From Botryococcus braunii (taxonomy: Eukaryota > Chlorophyta > Trebouxiophyceae), in NCBI GenBank assembly GCA_002005505.1, contig KV908393.1:562125-572124 (forward strand): DNA of 10,000 nt. Direction: 5' to 3'. Under the pieces are notes generated by a model that was given only the letters and a program-made list of their open reading frames with translations, ran no database searches and was not told the origin of the DNA. Below are positions 7,031 through 10,000 of the stretch, in pieces (position 1 is the first letter of the stretch; each line of letters starts with the position of its first letter). The translations under genes and the position numbers were made by a program.

Positions 7031-8689
7031 CCCTCTTCAACCATGTTGCAGCTAACATTGCTATTCATGTTCAAAGGCGAGCTCAGATGGTAATTTAACG
7101 ACGCTCAGATAATGATGTTGCCTCAACAAGCTAGTGTACATGCTAAGATGCTTACGTAAAGCAGCCGTACCTGGGTGCCAAACGATGTCCATCACACCAC
7201 ACAAAATGGAGCTGTACTTGGGTACCCGGAAGCTCTACCCCGGGACCTGGGATCTGTGCCTGGGTACCTGGGAGTTGTAACAGACAACAAGGGAGCTGTA
7301 CCTGTGTGCCAACGATGCCCATTCCACCGTAGAAGTTGTGTGCCTTCTTGTATAAGTGCATGGACCCCCCCAGGCCACGTGCACAACCATCCACCTTCCC
7401 AAAAAGTTCGGCAAAGAGCTCCTTCACCTGCATTCGCCCTGCCCCGTGTGCCTTCACACTTTCCGCACGCGTGTTCAAGGTTGTGGAAAGCTACGCACCT
7501 ACTTGATTATGGCACAGAAAGAAATTAGATCGGATTAGATAAGCGTCACTTTGTTTTGGGGAAAAGAAGTGCTGGAAATGAGTGCTGGACATCAGTGATT
7601 ACCATGAAAAATGATCGAGGCCAGCCGGCTGGATGCCTGGACTGTACAGGAGAGGATGAAGGACATCATTGGTCAATACGCCACTGACAAACGAATGCCG
7701 TATTTTAAATTAATTCGAAATTGGATTCAACATTTCGTTTTGACGTCTGTAAATTCACCCTAAGAGGTACCTGCACATATCCTTGTGTTACACTTGTTTT
7801 CAGCTCAAGCTCTGTGACATGTCCATGTACATAGCCCATTCTGAGTTGCTGGTTATGAAATTCCAAATTAAAGTGTTTACTACAGACCCAATTGCCATCA
7901 ACCATCCCTTAGTCTGTAAGGGCAGCTGCTGAATACTGTTTGCGGTGTGATGCGCATGAAGGAGAGGTAGTGGGCACACCGTTCCTCCCCTTCCGAGAAA
8001 TGTCGTATGGTCCCGATAGCTCTGTATGATAGAATCCTTGTAATCTAATGCGGTCTCCATTCCAACGGGCACTGCCTCTTGCCCGTCTGCTAGGTGCAAG
8101 AATCCTGTGCGTGTGCAGCTTCCCGTCAAATGACCGTCATGTGCGTTGAAAAGGCTGTCACTAATAGGATTGTAAGTTGCAAAGCAGTAGTTTTTAAATT
8201 TTGAGTCTTGCATTAGGCTAAGACGTGGCCGTCCGCAATAGATACCTCTGATCAGCTTCTGCTTATAAGAGAGGTCCGCAGTTATCTGCAACAAACCGTG
8301 ACTAGAACAGGTTAGTAACGATGTAAAACCGTCACAAAACATCAAATTAAAGAATAAAATGTCCATCTCATAGACTTGTTGTCACAAGGACATACCTCGC
8401 TTCTTCTCATAATGTTCATCAGCTTAAACATATCCAACAGCTCATCTCGGGAAGTCTCGACTCGCGTTGATGGAGGTTCTAAACGATGGGCCTTGAATGG
8501 ATGAACATCAATTTGAACATGCCTATTGGGTTCGCTTGGAGGGCTTGTGGCAGTAGTAGCTAGGCCATGCCCAAAATTACCAGTCCACCCCAGGATGAGC
8601 GCCCCTTCGTGTCTGAACTGAGGCGATCGTTGCAAATTTCGACGAACAAAAGAAAGCATCGGACTTTGGTCAATCGCATGAGCTTGCAT
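6305..8689 (-). CDS. PDHA1: Pyruvate dehydrogenase E1 component subunit alpha, mitochondrial (N-terminal part, five exons)
   Basis: E1 alpha forms the alpha2beta2 thiamine-diphosphate (TPP) decarboxylase of the mitochondrial pyruvate dehydrogenase complex, which feeds acetyl-CoA to the citrate cycle. Five exons (8396-8689, 8246-8285, 7980-8104, 7302-7427, 6305-6412) join in frame to 231 codons. In order: an Arg-rich N-terminus lacking acidic residues after the second Met, as in a transit peptide; the conserved MRRSE block; [19 protein letters not shown] (residues 113-123, His115); [13 protein letters not shown] (Tyr141, Arg142); [31 protein letters not shown]; and [11 protein letters not shown] with GDG at 220-222, the first half of the TPP-Mg motif. 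Tyr-Arg, Gly-Ile-Val and the GDG aspartate match TPP contacts known in the human enzyme. The NN half, the YHGHSMSDPG phosphorylation loop and the C-terminus (about 160 residues of a usual 390-400) are absent from the window. An in-frame TAG at 8708-8710 limits the start to ATG 8689 or ATG 8659. The family call is near certain; completeness is not. Confidence 0.94.
6413..7301 (-). other. E1 alpha intron 4 (889 bp)
   Basis: Phase-0 intron with donor GTACAG and acceptor TTTACTCGCAG. It contains the minisatellite at its 5' end and the purine-rich tract in its middle. The rest (about 6413-6780 and 7040-7160) holds nothing I recognise; open frames on both strands lack similarity to known families. 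Confidence 0.85.
6853..7038. repeat. 186-nt pure polypyrimidine tract, imperfect (CT)n
   Basis: Every base of the plus strand from 6853 to 7038 is C or T, mostly CT with scattered TCC and TTC interruptions. The flank from about 6783 is also C-rich. On the transcribed sense of the E1 alpha gene it is all purine (GA), so it is not a splice polypyrimidine tract for that gene. Open frames here are Ser-Leu or Glu-Arg artefacts. Confidence 0.95.
7160..7311 (-). repeat. Degenerate 21-bp minisatellite built on the exon 4 splice donor
   Basis: Five adjacent units of 20-21 bp lie at 7208-7227, 7228-7248, 7249-7269, 7270-7290 and 7291-7311, and a displaced one at 7160-7180. On the plus strand the pattern is close to GGGAGCTGTACCTGGGTACC plus one base. 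The rightmost unit straddles the real exon 4 donor (GT at 7301-7300). The displaced unit with its flank (7161-7198) also copies exon sequence: it matches 7292-7328 at 31 of 37 positions with one gap, including the CATCGTT of the GIV codons. CAG|GT recurs at 7268/7267, 7247/7246 and 7171/7170. Confidence 0.85.
7302..7427 (-). CDS. PDHA1: E1 alpha exon 4: GGSMH and GIVG blocks
   Basis: 42 codons from [11 protein letters not shown] to GGMGIVGTQ, including [15 protein letters not shown]. The GIV residues (190-192) match backbone contacts to the TPP pyrimidine ring in the human enzyme. It ends phase 0 at CAG|GTACAG. The reading frame stays open past the donor for about 50 codons because of the 21-bp repeats in the intron; that extension is not homologous to the family. 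Confidence 0.93.
7428..7979 (-). other. E1 alpha intron 3 (552 bp)
   Basis: Phase-0 intron with donor GTGTGC and acceptor GGGCGAATGCAG, the latter without a pyrimidine tract. Open frames inside it resemble no known family. No repeat or RNA gene is seen in it. Confidence 0.82.
7980..8104 (-). CDS. PDHA1: E1 alpha exon 3: DGQEAV and YRDH blocks
   Basis: 125 nt completing the split Gly and adding 41 codons. It carries His115 in FLHL, DGQEAV, and [14 protein letters not shown], the segment that contacts TPP phosphate and closes over the active site. It ends phase 0 at ACG|GTGTGC. Most plant-lineage enzymes have an aromatic residue or Cys where this one has Ala in LADGQ. Confidence 0.92.
8105..8245 (-). 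other. E1 alpha intron 2 (141 bp)
   Basis: Donor GTATCT, acceptor CACACGCACAG ending at 8105, phase 1. The acceptor has no real pyrimidine tract. Joining restores [12 protein letters not shown]. Confidence 0.88.
8246..8285 (-). CDS. PDHA1: E1 alpha exon 2 (40 nt)
   Basis: Short exon reading [14 protein letters not shown], with the last Gly split after its first base (phase 1). Donor GTATCT at 8245. The KLIRG word is strongly conserved in the family. Confidence 0.9.
8286..8395 (-). other. E1 alpha intron 1 (110 bp)
   Basis: Donor GTATGT at 8395, acceptor TTGTTGCAG ending at 8286, phase 0. Joining gives [13 protein letters not shown], which aligns without gap to plant-type E1 alpha. Confidence 0.88.
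8396..8689 (-). CDS. PDHA1: E1 alpha exon 1: transit peptide and N-terminal helix
   Basis: Exon of 98 codons, ending phase 0 at GAG|GTATGT, a strong donor. The first ATG (8689) has G at -3 and adds [10 protein letters not shown]; the second (8659) starts [14 protein letters not shown], a more typical mitochondrial presequence. Both are in frame and I cannot decide between them. The mature part starts near [16 protein letters not shown] and runs to MNIMRRSE, matching the helix seen before the first conserved E1 alpha block. Confidence 0.88.
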
Positions 8690-9745
8690 AACTTTGTTGG
8701 GTTGCTTCTACAAGGATTTCAGGCAGCGGTATGTAAATTTAGGCCATGAAGCCGGTACGGTTGTGCTGCCCTTCACGCGGTTACGGCGACATTGTGTTGA
8801 TCACTACCAAGATCGACACTGATCCAGCAAAAGAACGACGTGCTAGAGAGAGCGGTTTGCGTGGCAACTAGAGTTCTATTATGAGAGTAGTCAAATTATC
8901 AAGTAAGAGGCTTGGCAAGGGCTCTCTCATCGGAGGGCTCGTTGGGCTTCGGGTGCACAGCAACATATGCAAATAAGGCAGGCATAAGGGTGATGCAATA
9001 AAGCTTATGTCTGCTTGAATTTCATGGATATATTTTCGAGATCTGGAATGAAATGAAAGGTGAGCATATTCCCACTGCGAGGGCATCATGCGTGCTGCAG
9101 GGTTCTTTAAAAGAGCTGAAAAGGCGAACATGAACCTCCTGTGCCAAACGTACGGTTATCTGAGGGAAGTTGAAAGCATCGGGCATGCGTGTTCTTACAA
9201 AATTCGTCTCTGTGTTACTAAAGCGGTGACGAACCCAGCCTTTACAGACAACACACTCAATTAGGGCAGCATACCGGTGTCCTCCACGCGGAAAACTCGC
9301 ACATATACATCATATGGAGCAGAATTCAGCGGTTCCTGGAGTTTTGAGCTGCGCCATGCTGTGCTCTACCTCTCCCCCTTGTACAGCCCAAACAGCCCCT
9401 CCCCCCTCTCTCCCTGTTAGAGAGACTAACACCGCGATGACCATGGACACTCAGATGACACCTCCACTGTTTTGTTCACAAGAGCATGCTTCATCCTGCC
9501 ATTCTGTTTGTTCCTGCACCACCCCACCCGGGGGGGGGGGGGGGGCCGGGTCCCCCCACATGTAAGGCTCCTAGCTGCAGAACACCGCCCATAGTCCGTA
9601 TGAGGGGACCTTTGCCTTGGGATATGACAGGAGTACCTCCAAAGGCTTGAAGTCTTAAGGCAGGGCAGAGGACGGTGGCAGGATGAGCCAGCGAAGTTAA
9701 CAGCGCCCACAAGGGTTGATCACTAGGCTAGCCAGGGTACCCACC
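8690..9745. other. Intergenic region between divergent genes
   Basis: This spacer should contain the 5' UTRs and promoters of both the E1 alpha gene (minus strand) and the COG5-like gene (plus strand). I see no clear TATA box or other core promoter element that I would defend. Open frames at 8868-9131 (minus) and 9314-9565 (plus) resemble nothing known. A sequence resembling a splice acceptor (CCTTGTAG, minus strand, about 8708-8715) just upstream of ATG 8689 leaves room for a 5' UTR intron. Confidence 0.6.
9530..9545 (+). repeat. Run of 16 G
   Basis: A homopolymer G16, preceded by CCCCACCC and followed by CCGGGTCCCCCC. It can form a G-quadruplex or pair with the flanking C blocks. Run length in an assembly is uncertain. 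Confidence 0.95.
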
Positions 9746-9954
9746 ATGGCTGTGGGGACCATCCCAGAGGGTACACTACCGAATGGCAATATGGCCAATG
9801 GGGCCCTTGCTGCTACGGTACCCATGGAATCGCGCAGCCTTGCGGATGATCCCCTGTATGCACCTTTCACAGCAGAATCCTTCAACGCTGCGGATTTTGC
9901 CAGCAGAGCCCTTGCGGGATCCAATGCCAGCGCGCAGGTGACCATGGAAGGACT
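9746..9954 (+). CDS. COG5: COG5-like (conserved oligomeric Golgi complex subunit 5), first coding exon, incomplete
   Basis: COG5 is a subunit of the eight-part COG tethering complex that acts in retrograde vesicle traffic within the Golgi. The exon starts at ATG 9746 in a strong context (CCACCATGG). The first half is low in structure and rich in Gly, Asn and Ala. From residue 33 it reads DDPLYAPFTAESFNAADFAS then RALAGSNASAQ, which resembles the opening of plant COG5 (Asp-Pro, then a Phe-rich S.F....FA..AL motif leading into the first coiled coil). The exon most likely ends at GGACT|GTGAGA (donor 9955, phase 2), giving TMEGL, which fits the T.E.L word that precedes the coiled coil. An alternative donor is CAG|GTGACC at 9938. 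Only about 69 residues are present and the assignment rests on a short match, so another Golgi or exocyst-type tether subunit is possible. Confidence 0.55.
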
Positions 9955-10000
9955 GTGAGATGCTGCAGTCTCTCTCCCCTCCTTTTGGTCACAGGGCTGA
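9955..10000 (+). other. Start of the first intron of the COG5-like gene
   Basis: It begins GTGAGA. A pyrimidine-rich stretch followed by TCACAG (ending 9994) looks like an acceptor, but the intron would be only 40 bp, so I leave the intron open. Confidence 0.4.

Noticed and set aside
6655..7098. Open frames of 102-139 codons through the polypyrimidine tract
   Set aside because: Simple-sequence Ser-Leu or Glu-Arg translations, inside an intron of the E1 alpha gene.
8868..9131. 87-codon minus-strand frame upstream of the E1 alpha gene
   Set aside because: No recognisable family, no supporting splice or start context.
9314..9565. 83-codon plus-strand frame ending in a Gly run
   Set aside because: The Gly run is the G16 homopolymer; the rest is Ser/Cys/Pro-rich without similarity to known proteins.
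9716..9745. Ten-residue upstream extension of the COG5-like exon
   Set aside because: It would begin at a TTG codon; ATG 9746 in a strong context is the sensible start in a eukaryote.

Overview
The window is eukaryotic nuclear DNA. It holds a spliceosomal gene with good GT...AG junctions, a mitochondrial transit peptide, long dinucleotide microsatellites and a high-identity long-unit tandem array. The recognisable enzyme, pyruvate dehydrogenase E1 alpha, has green-lineage-like wording around its conserved blocks (for example SYRDH..FLGRGG), so I lean towards a green alga or other plant-lineage organism. That assignment is an inference from remembered family sequences. I see no sign of prokaryotic organisation (operons, ribosome binding sites).

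Layout. Positions 1-5141 are a head-to-tail tandem array with an exact 1698-bp period: three full copies and a 47-bp start of a fourth. The array runs off the left edge. The unit has no convincing gene. A 32-bp G-rich motif occurs twice per unit in opposite orientation and divides it into segments of 919 and 715 bp. The right edge of the array falls one base short of the end of that same motif. Positions 5142-5460 are single-copy spacer with a perfect 30-bp palindrome. Positions 5482-5710 are a composite microsatellite, (CT)23-(GT)27-linker-(GA)45. Positions 5711-6304 hold no recognisable gene.

Positions 6305-8689 on the minus strand carry the N-terminal 60% or so of mitochondrial pyruvate dehydrogenase E1 alpha in five exons (8396-8689, 8246-8285, 7980-8104, 7302-7427, 6305-6412). 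The reading is continuous from the transit peptide through the thiamine-diphosphate GDG motif. The C-terminal exons are not in the window: the gene heads straight towards the microsatellite and the array, so either the array lies in a large intron or the gene is cut off by it. The intron after the fourth exon begins with a decayed 21-bp minisatellite built from copies of the exon-intron junction itself. The next exon is separated from it by a 186-nt pure polypyrimidine tract (purine on the transcribed sense).

Positions 8690-9745 are the spacer between two divergent genes and contain a run of 16 G. From 9746 on the plus strand a first coding exon begins whose product resembles the N-terminus of COG5, a subunit of the conserved oligomeric Golgi tethering complex. 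It ends at a GTGAGA donor at 9955 and the gene continues beyond the right edge. The two genes belong to unrelated pathways (mitochondrial pyruvate oxidation and intra-Golgi transport), so their only visible relation is a possible shared bidirectional promoter region.
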